From Dyadobacter psychrotolerans (lineage in GTDB: Bacteria; Bacteroidota; Bacteroidia; Cytophagales; Spirosomataceae), in assembly GCF_004349265.1 (NCBI RefSeq), contig NZ_SMFL01000004.1:529150-593149 (forward strand): a stretch of 64,000 bases of DNA. The letters run 5' to 3'. The notes under the pieces are model-generated. The model saw only the letters and a program-made list of their open reading frames with translations. It searched no databases and was not told where the DNA came from. The position numbers and the translations under genes were made by a program. Shown piece by piece: positions 9,433-17,698 of the stretch (positions are counted from its first letter, which is position 1; every line of letters begins with the position of its first letter).

Positions 9433-10647
9433 TCAGTCATTACTTACACTTCGTTTTGTGTCAACAACATAATCAGGTAACTCGATTTCCTTTTCCGGAT
9501 CCTTGTTTTTGCTGCTAAATAGGCCAATGATATTTTTAACAGGTTTACTGCCGACAATGGAGAATAACCCATTCAAAATAGCTACTCCGATTTTTGAAGT
9601 GGGATACACGATCCGGGGTACGCCGGGCGGTAGCTTTTGGGATGATTCCACAAAAGGGCGCATCCGGTTTTCATAGTTCATGAAAGCTTGTTCATAATCA
9701 TCGGTTTTGGAGAGCTCACCTGCAAGGATGTAGGCTCCGGACATAGATAAATCCACGCCTTTTCCGGCAATTGGTGTAACACACCAGGCAGCATCTCCGG
9801 TCAGACAAAACCGGCCATGGCTCCATTTAGTCGCTTTTACCTGGCTGACTCTCTCAAAATACAGATCATCCGAATCCTTGATTTCCTGAACAATTCTTTC
9901 CGCTTCCCAGCCCACATTTTTAATCTTTTTGATCAGAACATCTTTCTTTTCCTCAACCGAAAGCTTCTCATAACCCAATTCTGGTGAAAGAAAAGTTACA
10001 GAAGCGCGCGTTGTTTCGTAATTATCTGGTCTTAGAACGAATATAATTCCGCCAACAACATTGCACCAGCGGGCCCAGCGACTATCCGTGCTTGCTTTTT
10101 TGATCGTCAGGTAAGCGGTATATAAACCCAGATATTTGAATTTAATTTCATCACCAAAAATCAGTTTACGCGTATGAGAACCAATACCTTCGGCAGATAC
10201 AACCAGGTCAAAGTCTTCTGTTTTACCACTTGAAAATGTGACAGATACCTGTTCCGCATTTTGATTTAAGGCGGTGATGGCATCACCGAAAATGTACCGC
10301 ACATGAGCCTTCGTTCTTTTATACAAAATCTGAACTAAATCACCCCGCAGGATTTCCAGTTCCTGGGTCATGCTCAGTGAACTATCCACCGGAAATTCAG
10401 CAATAATTTCATTTTTTACGTTTACAAACCGAATCCCGATTTCAGTGGTGTTGGCAGCACGAATTTCCTCTTCCAGGTTCATTTTCCTGACTACCTCGAG
10501 AGCCGGACCTTTGACATCAATATTTTGTCCACCCAGCCGCAGTTCCGCTGCACGTTCTACGAGCGTGACTTCAAAAGCATATTTATGCAACCAGTATGCT
10601 AATGTGGGACCGGAAATGCTGGCGCCTGAAACCAGTATTTTCTTCAT
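9433..10647 (-). CDS. FAD-dependent monooxygenase (PHBH/TetX-like)
   Basis: 404 codons. It has the group A flavoprotein hydroxylase marks: an N-terminal FAD-binding loop KKILVSGASISGPTLAYWL (residues 2-20), the acidic ribose-binding end of strand 2 (VTLVERA), the DG-like motif VVSAEGIGSHTRKL, and the GD motif RFCLTGDAAWCVTPIAGKG that contacts the flavin ribityl phosphate. Such enzymes use NAD(P)H and oxygen to hydroxylate aromatic or polyketide compounds. Some inactivate tetracyclines, but nothing here proves that. It is cytoplasmic, with no signal peptide. It converges on the efflux operon and is divergent from the AraC-type regulator at 10926, its likely controller. Confidence 0.88.
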   Translation of the reverse strand: MKKILVSGASISGPTLAYWLHKYAFEVTLVERAAELRLGGQNIDVKGPALEVVRKMNLEEEIRAANTTEIGIRFVNVKNEIIAEFPVDSSLSMTQELEILRGDLVQILYKRTKAHVRYIFGDAITALNQNAEQVSVTFSSGKTEDFDLVVSAEGIGSHTRKLIFGDEIKFKYLGLYTAYLTIKKASTDSRWARWCNVVGGIIFVLRPDNYETTRASVTFLSPELGYEKLSVEEKKDVLIKKIKNVGWEAERIVQEIKDSDDLYFERVSQVKATKWSHGRFCLTGDAAWCVTPIAGKGVDLSMSGAYILAGELSKTDDYEQAFMNYENRMRPFVESSQKLPPGVPRIVYPTSKIGVAILNGLFSIVGSKPVKNIIGLFSSKNKDPEKEIELPDYVVDTKRSVSND

Positions 10648-10883
10648 GATTTTAGTTTTGATTGTGTTTACTTACTAATTATCAGTTAATAACAATAGAC
10701 CGGATTAGGTATAAGTGAAATGTCCCTGACAAATCGCATGCCGATACTTCAAAATGGATAATGCAAAAATTCATATCGTAATATTGATTGTATTTAAGTT
10801 TAAATAAAAATTTACATGTTGTATATATGCCTTTTGTCCACTCGATGCTGCTGTTTGTGATCCGTTTAACGAAGTATTCTGTC

Positions 10884-10891
10884 TAAATTTG
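10884..10891 (+). promoter_or_regulatory. Candidate -7 promoter element of the AraC gene
   Basis: TAAATTTG fits the Bacteroidota -7 consensus TAnnTTTG exactly and lies 34 bases before the ATG of the regulator gene. No good TTTG is found 19 bases further upstream, so this is only a half match. Confidence 0.4.
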
Positions 10892-10925
10892 AAAAACATT
10901 TGTCAGGTTGGATCGCAGCTAAAAG

Positions 10926-11807
10926 ATGAAAGGAAAAGAGATCAGGTTTTTAAAATTGTCCGATAGTCCATATGGCGTATTGGTGGCCAGGATGCTACCT
11001 GAAAACATCACAGAGGAAGTGAGGGAGGACATTGCAACCCCGCACCGTCATGATTACTATTCTCTAATCTTTTTCGAAACGGGGCAAGCCAGTTTACTGG
11101 TTGACTTTCAATCTATTGATCTAAAATCTGCTACTATGTTGCTGTTGCGGCCCGGCCAGGTACATCAAACAGAAGCGGCAAATAATGTATCCGGCTGGAT
11201 CATGTTTTTTAACGGGCAAATAATAGACCAGAAAGCCAGGTTGGCGATCGAGCAATCTTTGCAAAATACGATCCTTTTGAATCTTACACAGGAAGACTTA
11301 CCGGAAGTTAGTCGGCTGTTAAATTCGATAAGCACAGCCATTGAAGAAGAACGGCCCGGCAAATTCCACATACAATTTCTTCAATCGTTATTGAATGCCT
11401 TTTTTTATAAGACAGCTGGTATTCTTTATTCACAAGAGGCCGGAAACGTTGAGAAGCATCCCACACGCGCCGTTGAGATAGCGAGAGGATTCAGTCAGCT
11501 TGTAAAAGAACATTACAAAACCCTGAAAAGGCCTGCCGATTATGCGTATAAAATGAATATTACGGTAAGTTATCTGAATGATACGCTGAAAGCAGTAACT
11601 GGTTTTTCCAGCACCTACATTATACAGCAGGAGATTATCGGAGAGGCGCAGCGGCTACTTTTTTATACCTCCAAGAGTGTGAAAGAAATAGCTTTTGAGC
11701 TTGGTTACCAGGATTATAAGTATTTTATCAGGCAGTTTGGAAAAGCAACACATTCAACGCCATTAGGCTTCCGGCTACAAGCGGCAGTTTATTCTCAAAA
11801 AACCTGA
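10926..11807 (+). CDS. AraC-family transcriptional regulator
   Basis: 293 codons. The N-terminal half is a cupin-like sensing fold (PHRHDYYSLIFFETGQ around residues 40-55, LLRPGQVHQ around 74-82). The C-terminal 100 residues are the double helix-turn-helix: first helix pair around NITVSYLNDTLKAVTG, second with VKEIAFELGYQDYKYFIRQF, the classic AraC signature, ending in TPLGFR. It binds DNA and responds to an unknown small ligand. It is divergent from the FAD monooxygenase across a 278-base region, so that gene is the natural target. A half-site-like TTTAACG lies in the same gap, but I do not rely on it. Confidence 0.9.
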   Translation: MKGKEIRFLKLSDSPYGVLVARMLPENITEEVREDIATPHRHDYYSLIFFETGQASLLVDFQSIDLKSATMLLLRPGQVHQTEAANNVSGWIMFFNGQIIDQKARLAIEQSLQNTILLNLTQEDLPEVSRLLNSISTAIEEERPGKFHIQFLQSLLNAFFYKTAGILYSQEAGNVEKHPTRAVEIARGFSQLVKEHYKTLKRPADYAYKMNITVSYLNDTLKAVTGFSSTYIIQQEIIGEAQRLLFYTSKSVKEIAFELGYQDYKYFIRQFGKATHSTPLGFRLQAAVYSQKT

Positions 11808-11860
11808 ATTGGTTTTCAATATCTATTGATATTCTTTTGCAACATTTAAAATGTACAAGC

Positions 11861-12625
11861 CTAATTGCCTGCCAGCCATGCAAGAAAATGCGGTGTTTTC
11901 TCCTTGCTGATCGTGATGATGTGATCAAACGGAATGGAAACTTTTACTGATAATTTACGTGAAAGATAACTCGACGCGTTTACAACACTCTTTCTGTTAA
12001 TAAGGCATTTTCTGTTGGCCCTGAAAAAGTCGTTTCCGGTCATCCTTTCTAATTCATCCAGATTATTTTTGGGATAGTAAGTTTTGTTGTCAAACGTAAC
12101 CAGATGCGTGTTTTCATTTTCAACATAAAATAAAGCAATATCATTTACTTTGACTGGCAATATAACATCTTTGTAATAGACCAGTATAGCGGCGGATTTT
12201 GGCCGGTTTTGAGAAGTTATTTCTTTTATGAAAGACTGAAAGTAATCTGCGTTTGGGCTTGTATTTCGTAGCGTATGAAACTTGCCGAGCGCCGCCTGCA
12301 CCGACTCAAGTGTAAACGGTTTTAACATATACTCTATACCATTTGCTTTGAAAGCGTTTAACGCATAGTCATCAAAAGCAGTGCAGAAAATGACTGGCGT
12401 GGTAATGGAAATTGCTGAAAAAATCTCGAAACTCAGACCATCCCCGAGTTGTATGTCACTAAAAATTACGTCCGGAACGGCATTATCTTTAAAGTAGGCG
12501 ATGGATTCTTTTACAGATTGCAGTACGGCTACAATCTGGCTGTGAGGTTCAATCTGAATGATCGTATCTGCCAGATCTTCCGCCGTCCATTTTTCGTCCT
12601 CAATGATAACTATCTTCATTCTCAT
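11861..12625 (-). CDS. LytTR-family response regulator
   Basis: 254 codons. A receiver domain lies at residues 3-120 (acidic pair IIEDE at 7-11, phospho-acceptor Asp57 in VIFSDIQLGDG, conserved Thr in IFCTAFDDYA, Lys in EYMLKPFT). A LytTR DNA-binding domain follows at about 150-254, with the family's YVENENTHLVTF and FFRANRKCLINRKSV. It overlaps the upstream sensor kinase gene by 26 bases, so the pair is translated together. The start may be this ATG or the one two codons later. LytTR regulators of this Bacteroidota type usually act on nearby or membrane-related genes. The target here is unknown. Confidence 0.93.
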   Translation of the reverse strand: MRMKIVIIEDEKWTAEDLADTIIQIEPHSQIVAVLQSVKESIAYFKDNAVPDVIFSDIQLGDGLSFEIFSAISITTPVIFCTAFDDYALNAFKANGIEYMLKPFTLESVQAALGKFHTLRNTSPNADYFQSFIKEITSQNRPKSAAILVYYKDVILPVKVNDIALFYVENENTHLVTFDNKTYYPKNNLDELERMTGNDFFRANRKCLINRKSVVNASSYLSRKLSVKVSIPFDHIITISKEKTPHFLAWLAGN

Positions 12626-13637
12626 ACATTTTAATAGTTGCTGAAAAAGTGCCCTGATCCTGTGTGATTATGATCCGGTCACCTGACAAAAGCCGGTATC
12701 TTTCTGCCAGGTTTGCGAGCCCCTGGCCGGTAGAATCTTCCTTATTGGCTTTTGGCTGAAGATTATTTTTTACCGTAATAAAGCTGCCGCTTTCAAAGAC
12801 AATGATCTTCAAAGGATTTGCCTCCGTCATTGCATTATGTTTGATCGCATTTTCAAGCAATACCTGAATTGAAAAGAAGGGTACATACTTTATTTGAGCC
12901 TGTTCTGACACATTTACATCATAGTGGATTGCATCACCGAACCTGATTTTCTGCATGTCCATGTAATCTGTGCACAGCGTTAGTTCTGTTTGAAGGGATG
13001 TGATTCTGGATGAGTGGTCAGAGAACGAAGCCCTGAGAAAATTGGATAGCCGGGTTAAGTAAAATTCACCTTTCACCGCATCTTTTTTATAAATTGACTT
13101 TAAGATTGTCAGTGAATTAAAAAGAAAATGGGGGTGTATTTGCTGACGTAATTGAAAGTTAGAAGCTTCACTGATCGCTGCCTTCAACTGCATATTTTCC
13201 AGTTCTGCCTGTGCCTTGCTGTGCTGCAAAATCACCTGATCATGTAACACAACGGTCAGCATATGAAAAATCACGAAAACAAGGATCAGCGCATTGACTT
13301 TCTGCTGACCAACCAGTTCTTTATCATCCGCACCAATGTTCTCGAGCGCAATGCTTAAAACTAAGAAAACAGCCAGACTTAATAGGGTGCTAAAGATATA
13401 TCTGACCCTTTCCGGTTTCTTAAAAACATGCTCATATTTCTTTTGAATCAGATATATAGCTAAAATATTGGTCAGCCCTAATATGTAAATGATGGCAAAA
13501 CTTTTAAGAAGTTTGGGGATGATAAGAGCATCAGCGTCACGATTATTGAATATGAGTACCAGAACAAACAAGTTGATCCAGACAGCCATCAGCAGCGTGA
13601 TCCGGTGAAGATTAGAAATGGGCAGAGAAGATTTCAT
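12600..13637 (-). CDS. LytS-type sensor histidine kinase
   Basis: I place the start at the ATG ending at 13637 (345 codons, MKSSLPISNLHR), because the first membrane helix follows directly. An ATG ending at 13652 is equally possible, and the longest frame reaches 13808 but adds an unlikely hydrophilic leader. Four membrane helices occupy about residues 10-150. A coiled linker leads to the His_kinase motif IHPHFLFNSLTILKSI, where the second His is the phosphorylated residue, then the ATP-binding part with LLENAIKHNAM and GQGLANLAERY. It phosphorylates the LytTR regulator it overlaps. No obvious ligand-binding domain is seen, so the membrane part is the sensor. Confidence 0.92.
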   Translation of the reverse strand: MKSSLPISNLHRITLLMAVWINLFVLVLIFNNRDADALIIPKLLKSFAIIYILGLTNILAIYLIQKKYEHVFKKPERVRYIFSTLLSLAVFLVLSIALENIGADDKELVGQQKVNALILVFVIFHMLTVVLHDQVILQHSKAQAELENMQLKAAISEASNFQLRQQIHPHFLFNSLTILKSIYKKDAVKGEFYLTRLSNFLRASFSDHSSRITSLQTELTLCTDYMDMQKIRFGDAIHYDVNVSEQAQIKYVPFFSIQVLLENAIKHNAMTEANPLKIIVFESGSFITVKNNLQPKANKEDSTGQGLANLAERYRLLSGDRIIITQDQGTFSATIKMYENEDSYH

Positions 13638-13911
13638 AAATAAAGTTAACATTCCAAATGGAATAATCACCGGAGGTTTTTGGTTGAAACGGACAAAACC
13701 CGGTTTGAAAAGGTTATGGTAGTTGGGGCCGGCAATGTAACATCGCAATTTTGTATGAAATAATTCCGCACTTTGGCAGATTCTGTCAATTGAGTTTACC
13801 TTGGGCAATGCTTAGAGTATCTATTTTAGGAGTAGTTTTATAATTTGGCTTGCACCCTAAAATAATGGAATGGTAAAATAAAATAACTGAGGATTTATAG
13901 TTTAACCAGCT

Positions 13912-13919
13912 TATTTTTG
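13912..13919 (+). promoter_or_regulatory. Candidate -7 promoter element of the glutaminase-like gene
   Basis: TATTTTTG matches TAnnTTTG and lies about 50 bases before the ATG at 13968. Its position argues against a start codon at 13917. The -33 element is not clear. Confidence 0.4.
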
Positions 13920-13967
13920 GGTTTCGAATACCAATCTGTTTTATTTCCTAACACTACAATTAATATA

Positions 13968-16448
13968 ATGTCGAAATCCGGTCTTCTGATCCTTCTGATT
14001 TTTGCCACTTTAACGTCCTTTTCGCAAACCTTTCGGCCGCCGGCAACGCCGCTAGTTACCATCGATCCCTACACAAGTGTTTGGTCTTTTGGCGATCAGT
14101 TAAATGGCTCACCGACAAGACACTGGACCGGTAAAGTTCAGCCAATGGACGGACTCATACGCGTGGACGGAAAGGCGTACCGTTTCATGGGAGCGGCCAC
14201 GCCGGTGATGAAAACGCTGTTACCCACCGCAAAACAGTCGGGATATTCAGCCAGGTTTACAACCGTTGACCCGGGTCCGGCTTGGTATAAGGATAACTAC
14301 AATGTTAGTAGCTGGAAGCAGGCTCCCGCGCCGTTCGGAACAAAAGACCGCAATGATGCAATGCTAAAAAGCGGAACGGAATTCCCAAAGGAAGTTTGGT
14401 ACAAACGTGAATTCACATTGACCGCAACTGATTTTGAAAAACCTATGCTGAATATTTTTCATGATGACGATGTTCAGGTTTATATCAACGGTGTTCCGGC
14501 ATTTGAATGTGCGCCTTGTTTTACAGGTGATTATGAATTCAAGCCAATAAGTGCAGCGGCACGCAAAGCACTTAAAAAGGGTAAAAACATATTAGCAGCT
14601 TATTGCAAAAATGGTGTAGGACCGGGATATATCGATGTCGGTCTTGCAGATGAAATCGCACCGAAAGGGGATGATGTAATCCTGACAGCAAAGCAAACCG
14701 GTTTTGATATGAAAGCTACGCAGACGATTTATGACTTTGAAGCAGGTCCCATCCAGCTTAAAGTCCGTTTTGTAGCGCCATTAATCCTGAAAGATCTTAA
14801 TATGGTGTCACGTCCTGTCAATTATGTGGTTTATGATTTAAAGGCCGGTGACGGAAAAACGCATCAGGTCGAAATCCTCAATTCGGTTTCGGGACTTTGG
14901 GCGGTGAATGACGCAAATCAAAAAGTAATTGGTAAAAAAGGGAATGAGAATGGTCTTGTAACGCTTTCTTTGGGAAATAATCAACAAAAGTTACTCGACC
15001 GGAAAGGTGATGATGTCCGTATTGACTGGGGATATGCTTATCTCTCTGCACCTTCTGCGGCTGTAAAAAGTTCCGGACTGGGTTCACCTGCTGAACTGAT
15101 CCGTTCTTTTTCAAAAATCGGTTCTGTAATTGCTAATCAAACTGGCGCGACCAATGGTGATACAAAATCGATGGCCGTTGTACTTTCCTCTCAAAATGTA
15201 GGCAGCCAAACACAATCTCTTCATGCCATGCTTGGATATGACGACGGGTATTCGGTTCAGTACTTTGGTCAAAATCTTAGGCCCTGGTGGAATAGAGATG
15301 GCAACAAAACCATTCAGGGAGAGCTGAAAAGTGCTGAAACCGATTTTGCTAAAATCCTGAAAGATTGTGAAGCTACAGATGAAATGATTTATCAGGATGC
15401 GCTGAAAGCTGGTGGAAAACAGTATGCCGAACTTTGCGTTTTAGCCTATCGTCAGGCAATCGCAGCGCACAAACTTGTAGCCGACGCTGCCGGTACTCCG
15501 TTGTTTTTGTCAAAAGAAAATTTTAGTAATGGTTCTATTGGAACAGTCGATATCACCTATCCTTCGGCACCACTGTTTTTGCTCTATAATCCTATATTGT
15601 TGAAAGGTATGATGGAACCGATTTTCTATTATTCCGAAAGCGGTAAATGGACCAAACCTTTCGCTGCGCATGATGTCGGGACCTATCCGCTGGCAAACGG
15701 CCAAACCTACGGTGAGGATATGCCGGTGGAAGAATCTGGTAACATGTTAACGCTGGCCTACGCCGTATGCAAGGCAGAAAACAATGTTGAGTTTGCTAAA
15801 AAGCACTGGAAAGTACTCACGATCTGGGCAAATTATCTTAAAAAGGAGGGCTTTGATCCTGCGAACCAGCTTTGCACTGACGATTTTGCCGGCCACCTTG
15901 CCCGTAATGCCAACTTGTCAATTAAGGCCATTATGGGTTTGGCTTCATACGCAAAAATGGCTGAACAGCTGGGAGAAACCACAGAAGCCGCGGAGGTGAA
16001 CGCGTTGGTAAAAGACTTTGTCAAGAAATGGATGGAGCTGGCAGACAGTGGTGACCATTATGCGCTGACTTTTGACAACAAGGATTCCTGGAGCCAGAAA
16101 TATAACCTGGTTTGGGATGACCTTTTAAAACTGAATGTATTTCCTAAAACTGTCGCAGAAAAGGAAATTAAATATTATCTGACCAAACAGAAAGCATTTG
16201 GTCTTCCGCTTGACAGCCGCAAAACGTATTCAAAATCCGACTGGATCATTTGGACAGCCACATTAACTACGAACCGGAAAGATTTTGAAGCGTTTATAAA
16301 TCCGGTCTATAAATTTGCGATGGAAACCCCGGACCGCATTCCGCTTTCGGACTGGTATGAAACCGTGGATGGAAAGTCAGTAGGGTTTCGGGCAAGATCC
16401 GTTGTAGGTGGATATTGGATGAAGGTTTTGGGAGACCGCTGGAAGTGA
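13968..16448 (+). CDS. Secreted glutaminase A-like protein (DUF4964/DUF5127/DUF4965/DUF1793)
   Basis: 826 codons from the ATG at 13968, which gives a clean signal peptide (MSKSGLLILLIFATLTSFSQ). A TTG at 13917 would add 17 residues before it and is unlikely. The mature protein opens with FRPPATPLVTIDPYTSVWS, the standard beginning of this Bacteroidota family (DUF4964). A jelly-roll region with DDDVQVYINGVPAFE follows (about 160-230). The C-terminal alpha/alpha barrel shows AHDVGTYPLANGQTYGEDMP and DDFAGHLARNANLS. The family is annotated as glutaminase-domain or six-hairpin glycosidase-like and is exported. The true substrate is uncertain. It stands alone, divergent from the sensor kinase, with a strong terminator after it. 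Confidence 0.88.
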   Translation: MSKSGLLILLIFATLTSFSQTFRPPATPLVTIDPYTSVWSFGDQLNGSPTRHWTGKVQPMDGLIRVDGKAYRFMGAATPVMKTLLPTAKQSGYSARFTTVDPGPAWYKDNYNVSSWKQAPAPFGTKDRNDAMLKSGTEFPKEVWYKREFTLTATDFEKPMLNIFHDDDVQVYINGVPAFECAPCFTGDYEFKPISAAARKALKKGKNILAAYCKNGVGPGYIDVGLADEIAPKGDDVILTAKQTGFDMKATQTIYDFEAGPIQLKVRFVAPLILKDLNMVSRPVNYVVYDLKAGDGKTHQVEILNSVSGLWAVNDANQKVIGKKGNENGLVTLSLGNNQQKLLDRKGDDVRIDWGYAYLSAPSAAVKSSGLGSPAELIRSFSKIGSVIANQTGATNGDTKSMAVVLSSQNVGSQTQSLHAMLGYDDGYSVQYFGQNLRPWWNRDGNKTIQGELKSAETDFAKILKDCEATDEMIYQDALKAGGKQYAELCVLAYRQAIAAHKLVADAAGTPLFLSKENFSNGSIGTVDITYPSAPLFLLYNPILLKGMMEPIFYYSESGKWTKPFAAHDVGTYPLANGQTYGEDMPVEESGNMLTLAYAVCKAENNVEFAKKHWKVLTIWANYLKKEGFDPANQLCTDDFAGHLARNANLSIKAIMGLASYAKMAEQLGETTEAAEVNALVKDFVKKWMELADSGDHYALTFDNKDSWSQKYNLVWDDLLKLNVFPKTVAEKEIKYYLTKQKAFGLPLDSRKTYSKSDWIIWTATLTTNRKDFEAFINPVYKFAMETPDRIPLSDWYETVDGKSVGFRARSVVGGYWMKVLGDRWK

Positions 16449-16466
16449 GGTGATGCGATGTCATTC

Positions 16467-16515
16467 TATAAAAAAATGAGGTAAACATTCGATTTTGTTT
16501 ACCTCATTTTTTATA
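16467..16515. terminator. Bidirectional terminator between converging genes
   Basis: Long inverted repeat: GTTTACCTCATTTTTTATA on the right mirrors TATAAAAAAATGAGGTAAAC on the left with one extra A. The loop is 10 bases. The T runs on both strands suit termination in both directions. Confidence 0.85.
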
Positions 16516-16544
16516 GCAATTGAAACGGTTAATTGCTGTCTCTT

Positions 16545-17426
16545 CTAAGCGCGCTTGAACAAAGACGCTATTTTTTTATAAGCCGTAAAGAGTAACAGCG
16601 CAATTAGACCCACAATAAGGCCCATTCCAAATTCTTTGATCATATCGGGGAGCTGTGGTAGAACATGATGTAAGAATTCGATGTTATGCACAAAAATTCC
16701 ACCTGAAACCAGCAGTAAAGCAACTGTTCCGACCGCACCTAAAATCTTTATTATTACTGGCAAAGCCTTAACCAATATGTGCCCTAACTTTGAAAGAAAT
16801 CCCTTATCATCGGATTTTTTAATGAGTTTGTAACCGGCATCATCCATTCTCACAATTAGCGCAACAATGCCGTAAACACCCACTGTTGCCAGCAAAGCGA
16901 CTGCGGCAACGGTAACAATCTGTATAGTCATACTTTTTTCCAATACACTTCCCAAAGCAATGATCACGATCTCGATTGACAAAATAAAGTCGGTTGTGAC
17001 GGCAGACTTAACTTTCTCTTTTTCATTGTCAGGCGTAAGCGCACTTGATCGTTCAGGAACATCTTCCTCGGTTTTGTGATCACTTTTGTGACTATGAAAA
17101 AAATATTCTACTATCTTTTCTACACCTTCAAACGCCAGATAAATCCCTCCTAACAGCAAAACGAAGGTGATGGCTTTGGGTAGGAATATATTCAAAAGCA
17201 AAGCAATGGGAACGATAATCAGTTTATTTATCAACGACCCTTTTGTGATAGCCCATAACACCGGTAACTCCCGGTTAGACAGAAAGCCTGTCGCTTTCTC
17301 GGCATTTACGGCCAGGTCATCACCCAGGATACCTGCTGTTTTGCGGGTTGCTACTTTTGTCGCCAAAGCAACATCATCCATTAAAAAAGCTATATCATCT
17401 AAAATTGCAAAAAATCCTGAGGCCAT
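16545..17426 (-). CDS. DUF808 (YedI-type) inner membrane protein
   Basis: 293 codons. It begins with MASGFFAILDDIAFLMDDVA, a near-invariant N-terminus of the DUF808 family (YedI in E. coli), followed by KVATRKTAGILGDDLAVNA. About six to eight hydrophobic segments fill the rest, with a hydrophilic His/Glu-rich loop around residues 112-140. The family is widespread but its function is not established. It converges on the glutaminase-like gene, with a shared terminator between them, and stands as a single gene. The roughly 270 bases upstream hold no other gene that I can support. Confidence 0.9.
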   Translation of the reverse strand: MASGFFAILDDIAFLMDDVALATKVATRKTAGILGDDLAVNAEKATGFLSNRELPVLWAITKGSLINKLIIVPIALLLNIFLPKAITFVLLLGGIYLAFEGVEKIVEYFFHSHKSDHKTEEDVPERSSALTPDNEKEKVKSAVTTDFILSIEIVIIALGSVLEKSMTIQIVTVAAVALLATVGVYGIVALIVRMDDAGYKLIKKSDDKGFLSKLGHILVKALPVIIKILGAVGTVALLLVSGGIFVHNIEFLHHVLPQLPDMIKEFGMGLIVGLIALLLFTAYKKIASLFKRA

Positions 17427-17698
17427 GTTTGTTCTACTTGTAAAATATTAGGTAATGTTGGTTCTAACAGCTTAAATTAAAGTTATTTGGTATTTGATTT
17501 TATTCGAAGGTAATAAACCAATGCCACACAATCGTCTTAATTCTTGCGTGCAGTCCATTTTTTAGATTCCGGATGCCTTCAATTGGTTACTGCTGTTGCA
17601 TGGAAGATATTGAGAATGATCGGATTGTACCTGATGTAAGTTTTTGGTGAGAATATGGATGGTTTAAGCGAATTTTCCCTGGTTTGAGATACCTCAGG

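Noticed and set aside
13638..13808. Extended N-terminus of the LytS-type kinase
   Set aside because: The extra residues are hydrophilic and precede the normal first membrane helix. An ATG at 13637 or 13652 fits the family better.
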